Shown piece after piece: positions 43,508-51,664 of a stretch of 64,000 bases of DNA. The position numbers were made by a program, and so were the translations under genes. Each line of letters opens with the position of its first letter. Position 1 is the stretch's first letter. The stretch lies in assembly GCF_024198215.1 (NCBI RefSeq), contig NZ_JAKCFA010000007.1, positions 186,001-250,000 of the forward strand. The letters run 5' to 3'. A model generated the notes under the pieces. The model ran no database searches and was not told the origin of the DNA. It was given only the letters and a program-made list of their open reading frames with translations. The DNA is from Myxococcus qinghaiensis (GTDB lineage Bacteria > Myxococcota > Myxococcia > Myxococcales > Myxococcaceae).

Positions 43508-46500
43508 ATGCCTGCTTCCCGCTGGCGCTTGCGCTGGCATGCCGTGGCCGTCTGTTTCCTGCTGACAAGCTGGGGGTGTGCTTTCGTCACACCTCGTTTT
43601 CCCCAAGACATCCAGACGTCGTTCGCGCGCGACCCGATGCGCAAGCTGACGACGGAGTCCCTGGAGCTCTACTACCCGGAGCAGCTCCGAGGCCCCGCGC
43701 TGCGCATGGCGGCGCGGCTGGAGGGCTGCGTGGCGCAACTGCGCGCCCAGACGTGGCGGAAGGAGCCCCGGGACAGGCTCCTCGTCTACATGACGAGCGC
43801 GGACTTCAACAACGCGTACGTCGTGCCGGACTACGCGAGCATTCCTCAGCAGATGGTGGTGCCGGCGCACGTGACGCTGGAGCTGTTCCACTTCTTCGGG
43901 TTGGGCGAAGTGGACATCGGCGACGTCGCCTGCCACGAGGCCGTGCACTACGTCCAGCTCCAGCAGACCAACGGCCTCTGGGGCTTCCTCAACACCTTCA
44001 CGGGGGGCCTGTTCCAGCCCAACACCTTCACCGAGTCCTGGTTCCTGGAAGGACTGGCCACGTACTACGAGGGCCGCTTCGGCAAGGACACCGGGCGGCC
44101 GCACAGTCCGGTGTGGCGGGGCTGGTTCGATTCGGTGGTGCAGGCGAAGAACGGGAAGCTGGACCCGGGATACCTGTCTCCTGAGAACCGGGCGTTGGAT
44201 CCGTTTGGAGGCAACTACCTCACGGGCATGCACTTCGTGGAGTACCTGGCCACGAAGTATGGCGAGGCGAAGCTGTGGCAGTTGGTGGACAAGCAGGGCA
44301 CCACCGTCATCCCGCCCATCGCGGTGACGCTGCGCTTCAAGAGCGTCTATGGAAAAGACATCGGCTCGCTGTTCGCCGAGTTCAGCAAGGACCTGCACGA
44401 GCAGCTCATCGTGCGGGAGCGGCCGGAGTCGCAGCGCGTCTGGCTTCCCGAAGCGGGATACTTCTCGCGGCTCGCCTCGCATCCGTCGAGCGGCGTGACG
44501 GCCTTGGTCAGCGTGGGGCGGGAGCAGTACTCGCGGCTGACGGTGCGGGAGCCGGACGGGCGCGTGCGGTTCGAGCGGCCCCTGGTGGAGCTGCTGCCCT
44601 TCCGCCGCTGGGTGCTGGGGTCGTCGACGCTGGTCAGCGGCATGTCCTTCAGCTCGGACGGTGCGTGGCTCTACCTGGTGATGGCGGACCTGAACGCGGT
44701 GGGGGCGTACGACGCGAAGCTGTGGCGCGTGGACGCTCACACGGGTGAGGTCGTGCGCGTCTGGGATGACGTGAAGGGAATGGGCGGGAGCATCACCCCG
44801 GATGGCGCGGCGTATGTCTATGTCCGCGTCGAGGGGGACACAGCGAACCTGCGGCGGCTGGAGCTGGAGACGGGGAAGCAGGAGCCGCTCACCCAGTTCG
44901 ATGCGAGCGCCCCTCTGGGCCCTCCGGCGGTGTCACCGGATGGGAAGCGGATGGTGTTCCCCATGGCGGGGAGCCAGGGTTGGGACCTGGTGGTGCGCGA
45001 GGAGGATGGAAGCCTGCGCTGGCTGACGCGAGATGGGCTGTTCAACTACTCGCCACGCTGGCTGGACGCGGACCGCATCGTGTTCCTGCGCGAGGACACC
45101 GGACGACTCCAGGCACACGTGATGACGGTCTCCACGAGGGAGCTGGCGCGAATCACCGATGCGCCACACCTGGTGATGGACGTGAACCCCGTGGGCACGG
45201 GCGAAGTGCTCTTCCTGAACCGTGCCGGGACGTCCTTCACCATCGACCGCTCGCCCGTGGTGGCGATGACGGAGCAGGTGGTGAGCAACGCGGTGGCGCC
45301 GTCCAGCACGGACGCACCTCCCGCCCCGCCCGGTATCGAAGCCCCCCTGCCCTCGCGGACAGACACGGCGCCGGTGAGCCCGCCGCCGCTCACCGCCGCG
45401 CCCGCTGTCGTGACACCGACGGACCCGACGACGCCTCCGCCCGAGGAGCTTTCAAGCTTCCCTGGCACCCCGCCGCCTGGAGGGCCGAACACAGGCATGT
45501 CGCCCGAGGCACTGTCGGCATTCCCCGCCACGCCCTCGTCGAGCACCCCGGATGCGGGAGCATCGCCCGACACGCTCGCGGTGCGCCCGGACATGGGCCC
45601 TTCAGGTGGACAGGATGGGGGCACCTCGCCCGATGCTCGCCCGGGCACCAGCGCCACGGCGGGACAGGACACGGGCGCACCGGACTCCGGGGCAACGGCC
45701 CAGGGTCCGGGCACTTCTGAAACAGCACCGGGAGGCTTCACCGCCTTCCCGCCGGAGTCCACGGACGCGCCCGTTGCACCCGCGCCAGTGGCCTCACCGC
45801 TCGCGACCACCCCTCCGGTGGAGCCCATCGCAGTGGCCGAGGGAGCTCTCGAAGCGCCCGTCGTCGCGCCGCCTCCCGACCCGGGCAAGCCGGTGACGGT
45901 GCTCACCGACGAGCCCTACTCGACGCTGGAGGGCTTCCTCATCCCCGAGTTCCGACTCCCGTATCTGTGGGTCGCGACGGAGAGCACGGAGAACGAGGAC
46001 TCGGATGACTTGTTGTTCAGCGGTGGGTTGTCACTCGCGGGACAGGATCGGCTCGGCTTCCACGCCTACGCGCTGAACTTCACCTACAGTACGCAGGACG
46101 AAGAGCCCAACGTGTCGCTCGCGTACGGCAACGCGCAATTGGCGCCCTGGTACCTGCAGGCCTCCGTCGCACGAGTGCGGGACAACGACCGCACGGACCT
46201 CCAGGCACTGGCCTACGCGTCCCGCACGTTCTGGACGACGCCGGTGACCATTGGCGTCTTGGCGCTGCGGCGCGAGTTCGACGCCTTCGGCAGGTTCCCC
46301 CGCCTCATCACGCGGTTGATCGGCCCGGAGGTCTCCGCGTCCTACTTCGCGGGTGACAGCACGTCCTACGGTGGCCTCCAGCGCGGCCTGGGAATCTCCG
46401 TGAGTGGCGCCGTGTATCCCGGAGCGTTCGCGCTCGACTCGACGGTGGGCGACGTCCGCGTGGGCCTGGACGGCTTCTTCGGCGGGCCCTGGAGCGGAAC

Positions 46501-46990
46501 GGACAACATCCAGCTCACGGCGGTGGGGCGCTACCTTCCGGGGGCACCCGAGGGACTGCTCGAGGTGGGCGGGTTCAGCGCGGGGCAGGTCTGGTACAGC
46601 AACCGAAGCTCGACGGAGACGGCTCGCCTTCCGCTTCAGCTCCAGCCGGGCATCGCCTTCAGTGAGTACCTGCGCGGCTATGAAGACATCACGATTCGCG
46701 CGAAGAACGCGCTGATTGGCGGCGCGACGTACAAGTACCGACTCATCATCGACCACGGCTGGGCGTCCACGCTGTGGCTGCTGCCCTCGCTCTTCGTACG
46801 CAACGCGGAGCTGGACCTCTTCGCGACGCTGGCGCGCACGGACAACCGGGACAACCACGGCGCGTTCGGCGCGGCCATGTCACTCCAGTTCACCATCGGG
46901 CAGGCCGTGCCCTTCTCCCTCTTCTACCAGTTCGCCCGTCGCTACGACGATGGCCTGGGCGACCTGCACCTGTTCGGAGTCGGCCTCTAG
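43508..46990 (+). CDS. metalloprotease-like, propeller and beta-barrel fusion, 1160 aa
   Basis: The start is uncertain among GTG 43487, ATG 43499 and ATG 43508; I use 43508. A lipoprotein-like signal ends TSWGC. Residues 143-147 read HEAVH, and 33 residues later FLEGLATYY supplies Glu181, the pattern of the peptidase-MA metalloprotease clan. A TolB/PD40-type beta-propeller follows (about residues 290-580, with repeats such as AVSPDGKRMVF). A long Pro/Thr/Ser-rich linker runs from about 590 to 790. The last 350 residues are amphipathic strands resembling an outer-membrane beta-barrel, ending FGVGL instead of the usual aromatic residue. Similar surface proteases exist in other proteobacteria; the substrate is unknown. 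The gene is alone, with a seven-base gap to convergent nadD. Confidence 0.75.
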   Translation: MPASRWRLRWHAVAVCFLLTSWGCAFVTPRFPQDIQTSFARDPMRKLTTESLELYYPEQLRGPALRMAARLEGCVAQLRAQTWRKEPRDRLLVYMTSADFNNAYVVPDYASIPQQMVVPAHVTLELFHFFGLGEVDIGDVACHEAVHYVQLQQTNGLWGFLNTFTGGLFQPNTFTESWFLEGLATYYEGRFGKDTGRPHSPVWRGWFDSVVQAKNGKLDPGYLSPENRALDPFGGNYLTGMHFVEYLATKYGEAKLWQLVDKQGTTVIPPIAVTLRFKSVYGKDIGSLFAEFSKDLHEQLIVRERPESQRVWLPEAGYFSRLASHPSSGVTALVSVGREQYSRLTVREPDGRVRFERPLVELLPFRRWVLGSSTLVSGMSFSSDGAWLYLVMADLNAVGAYDAKLWRVDAHTGEVVRVWDDVKGMGGSITPDGAAYVYVRVEGDTANLRRLELETGKQEPLTQFDASAPLGPPAVSPDGKRMVFPMAGSQGWDLVVREEDGSLRWLTRDGLFNYSPRWLDADRIVFLREDTGRLQAHVMTVSTRELARITDAPHLVMDVNPVGTGEVLFLNRAGTSFTIDRSPVVAMTEQVVSNAVAPSSTDAPPAPPGIEAPLPSRTDTAPVSPPPLTAAPAVVTPTDPTTPPPEELSSFPGTPPPGGPNTGMSPEALSAFPATPSSSTPDAGASPDTLAVRPDMGPSGGQDGGTSPDARPGTSATAGQDTGAPDSGATAQGPGTSETAPGGFTAFPPESTDAPVAPAPVASPLATTPPVEPIAVAEGALEAPVVAPPPDPGKPVTVLTDEPYSTLEGFLIPEFRLPYLWVATESTENEDSDDLLFSGGLSLAGQDRLGFHAYALNFTYSTQDEEPNVSLAYGNAQLAPWYLQASVARVRDNDRTDLQALAYASRTFWTTPVTIGVLALRREFDAFGRFPRLITRLIGPEVSASYFAGDSTSYGGLQRGLGISVSGAVYPGAFALDSTVGDVRVGLDGFFGGPWSGTDNIQLTAVGRYLPGAPEGLLEVGGFSAGQVWYSNRSSTETARLPLQLQPGIAFSEYLRGYEDITIRAKNALIGGATYKYRLIIDHGWASTLWLLPSLFVRNAELDLFATLARTDNRDNHGAFGAAMSLQFTIGQAVPFSLFYQFARRYDDGLGDLHLFGVGL

Positions 46991-46997
46991 GCCCGCG

Positions 46998-47558
46998 CTA
47001 CCTCCCGCGCCCCAGGCCATAGAGGCCGGCGGCGCGGGCATGCGCCAACACGCCGGAAGGCACCAGGTCCGACGGCTCCGCGCCCCGCGCCAGCAGCTCG
47101 CGAATCACGGTGGAGGACACCTCGGCCAGGGGCGGGCCCACCGTGTCCGGCGCCGGGTAGCCCGCGCGGTACAGCACGATGACGCGCGACATCTCCTGGA
47201 TGCGGTGGAAGTCCTTCCAGTGGGGCAAGTCCCTCAGGATGTCGCTGCCAATGATGAGCGACCAGCGCACGCTCGGGTGCCGCTCCACCAGCAACGCGAG
47301 CGTATCCACCGTGCGCCCCGTCAGTCCGGGCTCGCTCTCCACACGCGTCGTCTTCATCCAGCCCGACGTCTCGCGGCACATGGCGTCGCACATGGCGACC
47401 CGGTGCTCGAACGCCTCCATCTGCTTGCCGAACGGGTGTTGCGCGGACGGCATCACCCACACCTCGTCCACGCCTTGCGTCGCGTGCACGTACGAGGCCG
47501 CCATCAGATGCCCCACGTGCGGCGGATTGAACGAGCCTCCAAGGAGCGCGACCTGCAC
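46998..47558 (-). CDS. nadD: nicotinate-nucleotide adenylyltransferase
   Basis: This is a 186-aa cytoplasmic enzyme of NAD biosynthesis that joins nicotinate mononucleotide and ATP to give deamido-NAD. GGSFNPPHVGH at residues 7-17 is the nucleotidyl-transferase HxGH-type motif (HVGH). WSLIIGSDILRDLPHW and the C-terminal SSTVIRELL (an ISSTxxR motif) confirm it. It is slightly shorter than usual. It is the third gene of a group with the phosphoesterase-like and NamZ-like genes, starting 14 bases after the former. Confidence 0.95.
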   Translation of the reverse strand: MQVALLGGSFNPPHVGHLMAASYVHATQGVDEVWVMPSAQHPFGKQMEAFEHRVAMCDAMCRETSGWMKTTRVESEPGLTGRTVDTLALLVERHPSVRWSLIIGSDILRDLPHWKDFHRIQEMSRVIVLYRAGYPAPDTVGPPLAEVSSTVIRELLARGAEPSDLVPSGVLAHARAAGLYGLGRGR

Positions 47559-47572
47559 GTCAGGGCCTCACG

Positions 47573-48244
47573 TCACTTCAAGGTCAGCTTCGGGGACTTC
47601 TTGTCCAGCACCAGCACCTGCGGCTCCAGCACCACGTGCCCGTCCAGCCGGTACGCGGAGAAGCGCAAGTCCCGGTCCACCTTCTCCAGCAACGCGCACG
47701 TCTGCTCCGCTGCGCCCACCAATCGTCCCGGCGTCAGGAAGTAGCGAGGACCAATCTGGACCACTTTCGGCTCCGGGTCCTTGCCGTGGACGAACACGAG
47801 CGCGTTGAGGAGGTCCTCGCGCGTCAAGTCGTTCTTGTCGTGCACCACGCAGCACAGCGTGTCGCCCAGCAGGTCCATCGCCTTGTTGTTGATGGAAGGG
47901 TCTCTGTACTGGAGCGACTCGCGCTCCGGCACCCGCACGAAGCGCTCCATGACCAGGCGCCGGTCCTCCTCGGAGGCCACGTCCGCCGGCGCCGCGCCCC
48001 GCGAGGGAGTGCGTGGCAGCGCATCCTGGCTTCCGAGCCACTGGCTCACGTCCGCAAGGAAGTCCGCGTCCGAGTACTCCCGGCCGCCCCGGCTCTTCTG
48101 CCGCCGCCAGAGCAACCACTCGTCCAGGTCCGTGTAGCGCGCGCCCGTGAAGAGGAAGCGGCGCGCGCCCAGGGAGCGCAGCAGCGCATAGGCCGCGTCG
48201 AAGGCTTGCAGGTCGCCGTGGCTGTCGGAGAAGACACCAATCAC
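47573..48244 (-). CDS. degenerate metallophosphoesterase-like protein
   Basis: This is a 223-aa protein. It opens VFSDSHGDLQAFDAA, the first metal-binding motif (Asp7, His9) of calcineurin-type phosphoesterases. The second motif, usually GDxxD, is replaced by TGARYTDLDEW, and no clear NHE or GHTH motif follows. Near the end, IGPRYFLTPGRL resembles the last strand of the fold. This suggests a protein that kept the fold but may bind metal differently or be inactive. It is encoded between the NamZ-type gene (16 bases upstream) and nadD (14 bases downstream) in a three-gene group. Confidence 0.65.
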   Translation of the reverse strand: MIGVFSDSHGDLQAFDAAYALLRSLGARRFLFTGARYTDLDEWLLWRRQKSRGGREYSDADFLADVSQWLGSQDALPRTPSRGAAPADVASEEDRRLVMERFVRVPERESLQYRDPSINNKAMDLLGDTLCCVVHDKNDLTREDLLNALVFVHGKDPEPKVVQIGPRYFLTPGRLVGAAEQTCALLEKVDRDLRFSAYRLDGHVVLEPQVLVLDKKSPKLTLK

Positions 48245-48260
48245 GTGGAAAGTCCCACGC

Positions 48261-49442
48261 TCAAGCGTACAGCAGGTAGGGCTCCCTGTGTCCGGCGAAG
48301 CGCTCCGCCTGGGCGGAGAACCCCTCCATCAGCCTTTCCAGGCTCCAGCCCGCCTCGATTCCCCGGCGCACCTGGTCCGTCCCGCACAGCAAATCGAACG
48401 CCGGGACGTCCTCGACGAACTCGTACGCGTCCGCCCGCCAGTCGAACTTCCCCGGGCCGATGTCGTGCAGGGCCTGGAAGATGGCCACGCCGGTGCGCAG
48501 CGGAAGGAACGCCCGCCGGTCCGTGACGTGGATGAAGGCCCCGTTGCAGGACTCGCCCCGGTACTTGTCGAACGTCGGAGTGAAGCCCACGGCGCGGAAC
48601 GCCACGCCCGGCAGGTCCTCCTTCGCCAGCCGCGCCAGCAGCGCGTCCGTGTCCACCCACGGCGCGCCGAACTGTTCGAAGGGGCGGCACGTCCCACGGC
48701 CCTCGGAGACGTTGGTCCCCTCCCCCAGGCACATGCCCGGATACACCAGCGCCGTGTCCGGCGTGGGCATGTTGGGCGACGGGGAGATGAAGGGCAGGTC
48801 CGTGTCGGACCAGAAGTGCTCGCGGCGCCAGCCCTCGCAGGGCACCACCGTCAGCGCGCAGCCGAAGCCCTCCTGCGCGTTGAACAGCCGGGCCAGCTCT
48901 CCCGCCGTCATGCCGTGGCGGTTGGGCAGCGCGTACAGGCCCACGAAGGAGCGGAAACCCTCCCCCACCAGATTGCCCTCCATCGCCTGGCCGTTGAGGG
49001 GATTGGGCCGGTCCAACACGTAGAAGGGCACGCCCGCCCTGGCGGCCACCTTCATGGCCAGCGCCATGGTGTAGACGTAGGTGTAGTAGCGGCTGCCCAC
49101 GTCCTGGATGTCGAACACGAGCGCGTCCAGACCCTTGAGCCACTCGACGCGCGGGGACAGCGACTCGAAGGTGGAGCCGTAGAGGCTGTGCACGGGCACG
49201 CCGGTGCGGCGGTCCTTCGCCTCACCCACGGCCACCATGTACTGCGCCTCGCCGCGCACGCCGTGCTCCGGTCCGAACAGCGCGCCCAGCGTCACGCCCG
49301 ACGCCTGGGACAGCAGGTCCGCCAGGTGGCGGAACTTCGAGTCCACGCTGGTGGGATTGACGATGGCGCCCACGCGCTTGCCCTTCAGCGCCGAGAAGCC
49401 CTGCTCCACCCATACGTCCAGTCCCGTCTTCACCTTCGTCAC
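48261..49442 (-). CDS. NamZ-type exo-beta-N-acetylmuramidase (DUF1343)
   Basis: This is a 393-aa protein with the DUF1343 layout: an N-terminal Rossmann-like part with IVNPTSV and GPEHGVRG (the conserved Glu-His pair, about residues 59-60), then LVFDIQDVGSRYYTY, LDRPNPLNG and a C-terminal domain including CNGAFIHVTDR. Characterised members (GH171) release terminal MurNAc from peptidoglycan fragments. Those described in Bacillus and Bacteroidetes are secreted or periplasmic. This one starts directly with the domain and has no signal peptide, so it would act in the cytoplasm, perhaps on recycled muropeptides, or the start may lie elsewhere. It heads the group with the phosphoesterase-like gene and nadD. 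Confidence 0.88.
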   Translation of the reverse strand: MTKVKTGLDVWVEQGFSALKGKRVGAIVNPTSVDSKFRHLADLLSQASGVTLGALFGPEHGVRGEAQYMVAVGEAKDRRTGVPVHSLYGSTFESLSPRVEWLKGLDALVFDIQDVGSRYYTYVYTMALAMKVAARAGVPFYVLDRPNPLNGQAMEGNLVGEGFRSFVGLYALPNRHGMTAGELARLFNAQEGFGCALTVVPCEGWRREHFWSDTDLPFISPSPNMPTPDTALVYPGMCLGEGTNVSEGRGTCRPFEQFGAPWVDTDALLARLAKEDLPGVAFRAVGFTPTFDKYRGESCNGAFIHVTDRRAFLPLRTGVAIFQALHDIGPGKFDWRADAYEFVEDVPAFDLLCGTDQVRRGIEAGWSLERLMEGFSAQAERFAGHREPYLLYA

Positions 49443-49481
49443 GGCGCTTCCTTCCTCGCAACAGGCCTCGCGGGCCCGTCG

Positions 49482-50786
49482 TCAATCCTTGAAGCTCTTG
49501 AGCGCGCTCTGGGCGGACAGCTTCGAGTCGCACTTCCCAAATCCGAGGACGCCGCCGGAGCCGTCATCCTCCCCACCGTCCTCCGCCAGGTCCTCCAGCG
49601 CTCCCACCGCGCTCGCCAGCTTGAGGGAGCGGACCGTCTCCGCGGCCGAAGCGCGCACATCGCACTTGGGATGCGACAGCAACTGAGTAATGCGTTTCTC
49701 CGCGTCGGAGCTGCCCGCCTTCACCGCGCGCGCGTAATCGCCGAGGGCACGCCGGGGCTCCTCCAGCGCCTCGTCCAGCCGCCCCTGGAGGAAGTGACGC
49801 CGCCCCGTGTCCTTCTCGTCGCCGATGAGCCTCCGCGCTTCCTTGGCCAGCGGCTCGCGCTCGCTCTTGGGCGCGCTCTCCACCGCGTCGATGGCCCTCG
49901 TCGCCGGAGTGCCGCCGAAGGCCACCACTCCCACGCCGAGGACGATGGCCAGCGCTCCGACCATCAACAGCACGCGGCGGTGCTCGCCCAGTCTCCGCGC
50001 CACGGCCGGGAGTCCGCCTGGCGGCATCGCGTCCCGCATCCGCGCGAAGAACGAGCGCCCCGCGCGCGACGCCTGACGTCCCAGCACCACCGCGCCCGCG
50101 GCGGCCCGCTGTCCCAGCTCCGCTGCCCGCTGTCCCAGCAGGGCCACATCCACGGGCCCTTCCTGCAGCACGGACTCCGGCACGCGCGACAGGCCCAGGT
50201 TGCCATACGGCGGCATCGACTCCGAGCCCGGCGCCTCGGCGATGGCGCCCGCGGAAGGCGCCTCCACGCGGTACGGCGCGCGCGGCACCTGGAAGACGCG
50301 AATCTTCCCGGGGATGCCCTTCAGCTCGAAGGCGCCCACCTCCCGCGAAGGAAGCTCCGCCTTGTTCATCGCCAGGTAGACGGCCTCGGTGAAGTACACC
50401 TCACCCGCCTCGGCCAGTCCCTGCACGCGCGCGGCGATGTTCACCGGCTCGCCGAAGATGTCGTTGTTGTCCAGCCGCACCTCGCCCACGTTGATGGCGA
50501 AGCGGACATGGAGCTGCTCCGACTCCGCCACGGTGCGGTTGTGGTGCCACAGCCGGTCTTGAACGGCGATGCCGCAGAGCACCGCCTGCGTGGGGGACTC
50601 GAACGTCAACAGCAGCGCATCACCGATGGACTTGATGATGCGTCCGTCGAACGCCTTGACGAGCGGCGACAGCAAGGCACCGTGGACCCGCAGCAGTCGC
50701 TGGTTCTCTTCCAGCGTCTGCCGACTGGTCCGCTCGGTGAAGCCCTTGATGTCGGTGAAGACGATGGCGAGGTTGGCGGTCTTCAA
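49482..50786 (-). CDS. adenylate/guanylate cyclase domain protein with membrane anchor
   Basis: This is a 434-aa protein. Residues 5-170 form a class III cyclase: metal-binding Asp12 in FTDIKGFT, Asp56 in KSIGDALL, and the transition-state motif NIAARVQ. All key catalytic residues are kept, so it should be active and make cyclic AMP or GMP. A Pro/Ala/Arg-rich linker leads to a single transmembrane helix near residues 268-288 (RVLLMVGALAIVLGVGVVAFG). A helical C-terminal part of about 130 residues follows, with HEAT- or TPR-like repeats and cysteines near the end. The usual order is reversed, with the catalytic domain N-terminal. It lies 65 bases after the TPR protein gene. Confidence 0.9.
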   Translation of the reverse strand: MKTANLAIVFTDIKGFTERTSRQTLEENQRLLRVHGALLSPLVKAFDGRIIKSIGDALLLTFESPTQAVLCGIAVQDRLWHHNRTVAESEQLHVRFAINVGEVRLDNNDIFGEPVNIAARVQGLAEAGEVYFTEAVYLAMNKAELPSREVGAFELKGIPGKIRVFQVPRAPYRVEAPSAGAIAEAPGSESMPPYGNLGLSRVPESVLQEGPVDVALLGQRAAELGQRAAAGAVVLGRQASRAGRSFFARMRDAMPPGGLPAVARRLGEHRRVLLMVGALAIVLGVGVVAFGGTPATRAIDAVESAPKSEREPLAKEARRLIGDEKDTGRRHFLQGRLDEALEEPRRALGDYARAVKAGSSDAEKRITQLLSHPKCDVRASAAETVRSLKLASAVGALEDLAEDGGEDDGSGGVLGFGKCDSKLSAQSALKSFKD

Positions 50787-50851
50787 GGCGCGCGCAGTCT
50801 ATGCGCCACGCCCGGAGGCGCAATCGCCACGACGCACCGCGACGTCTTCCG

Positions 50852-51598
50852 TCAGCGACGCGACGGCTTGAGCGCTCGCATGCGCCGCTTCTCTTGTGGC
50901 TCCAGGGACTTGCGCACCTTCGCCGCGAGCTGGGGCCGCTCTGTCCTGTCGTAGAAGTCGGCCAGCTTGCGGAGCACCAGATGGCTGTCCGGCTGCACGC
51001 TCCGCGCCGCCAGCAGCTCCGTCTCCGCGTCCAGCAGTCGCTCCTGCTTCTCCAGCACGTCCGCGAGCTGAAGGCGTACCTGCACCCACTCCGGTTTGGC
51101 GCGGGCCAGGTAGCGATAGTGCAGCTCCGCCTTGAGCAAATCTCCCAGGGAGACCCAGAGGCCCCCGAGCCGGAAGCGCGCCTCTTCGTACGACGCCCGG
51201 TGCTGCACCGCCGTCTCGTAGGCCCGGGCGGCCTGGAATGCGTTGCCCTTCTCCTCCCAGAGCAGACCTCGCAGGTACCAGGCCCGAGGGTTGGTGGGGG
51301 CCACCCGCATGGCGACCTCCAGGTGGCCCTCGGCCTGCTCCACGGAGCCTCCCACCTTGAGCAGCAGCCGGGCGGCCTCCAGCCGGGGCAACTCCCACTC
51401 GGGCTTGGAGCGGACCAGGGCCTCCACGGCCTGGAGCGCGCCGGTGTCATCCCCTCCCGCCTCCAGCGCGAGCGCGTCCGTGAGGGACATGGGAGGGGGA
51501 GCCGGGGACACGGGTCGGGACTGCGCCACCGTCAGGGTGGATGGCTCCGCGGCGTCGGAGGCGCCCGCCAGGAAAGCCACCAGGAAGACCCAGTGCAT
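50852..51598 (-). CDS. secreted TPR protein
   Basis: This is a 248-aa protein. I start it at the ATG at 51596-51598, where a signal peptide (MHWVFLVAFLAGASDA) begins; a much longer frame upstream overlaps mutS2 and is discarded. After a Ser/Pro linker, five TPR-type repeats follow (for example PRAWYLRGLLWEEKGNAFQA and VQVRLQLADVLEKQERLL). It would be a periplasmic scaffold. A basic tail ends the protein. It is divergent from mutS2 with only 66 bases between starts. It may be co-transcribed with the cyclase gene after it. Confidence 0.8.
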   Translation of the reverse strand: MHWVFLVAFLAGASDAAEPSTLTVAQSRPVSPAPPPMSLTDALALEAGGDDTGALQAVEALVRSKPEWELPRLEAARLLLKVGGSVEQAEGHLEVAMRVAPTNPRAWYLRGLLWEEKGNAFQAARAYETAVQHRASYEEARFRLGGLWVSLGDLLKAELHYRYLARAKPEWVQVRLQLADVLEKQERLLDAETELLAARSVQPDSHLVLRKLADFYDRTERPQLAAKVRKSLEPQEKRRMRALKPSRR

Positions 51599-51664
51599 GC
51601 GCGGCAGATAGCAGAGCCGAGCGGGACTCCTCAATAGATCCTCTTGACGACCAGACGGCCGCGC

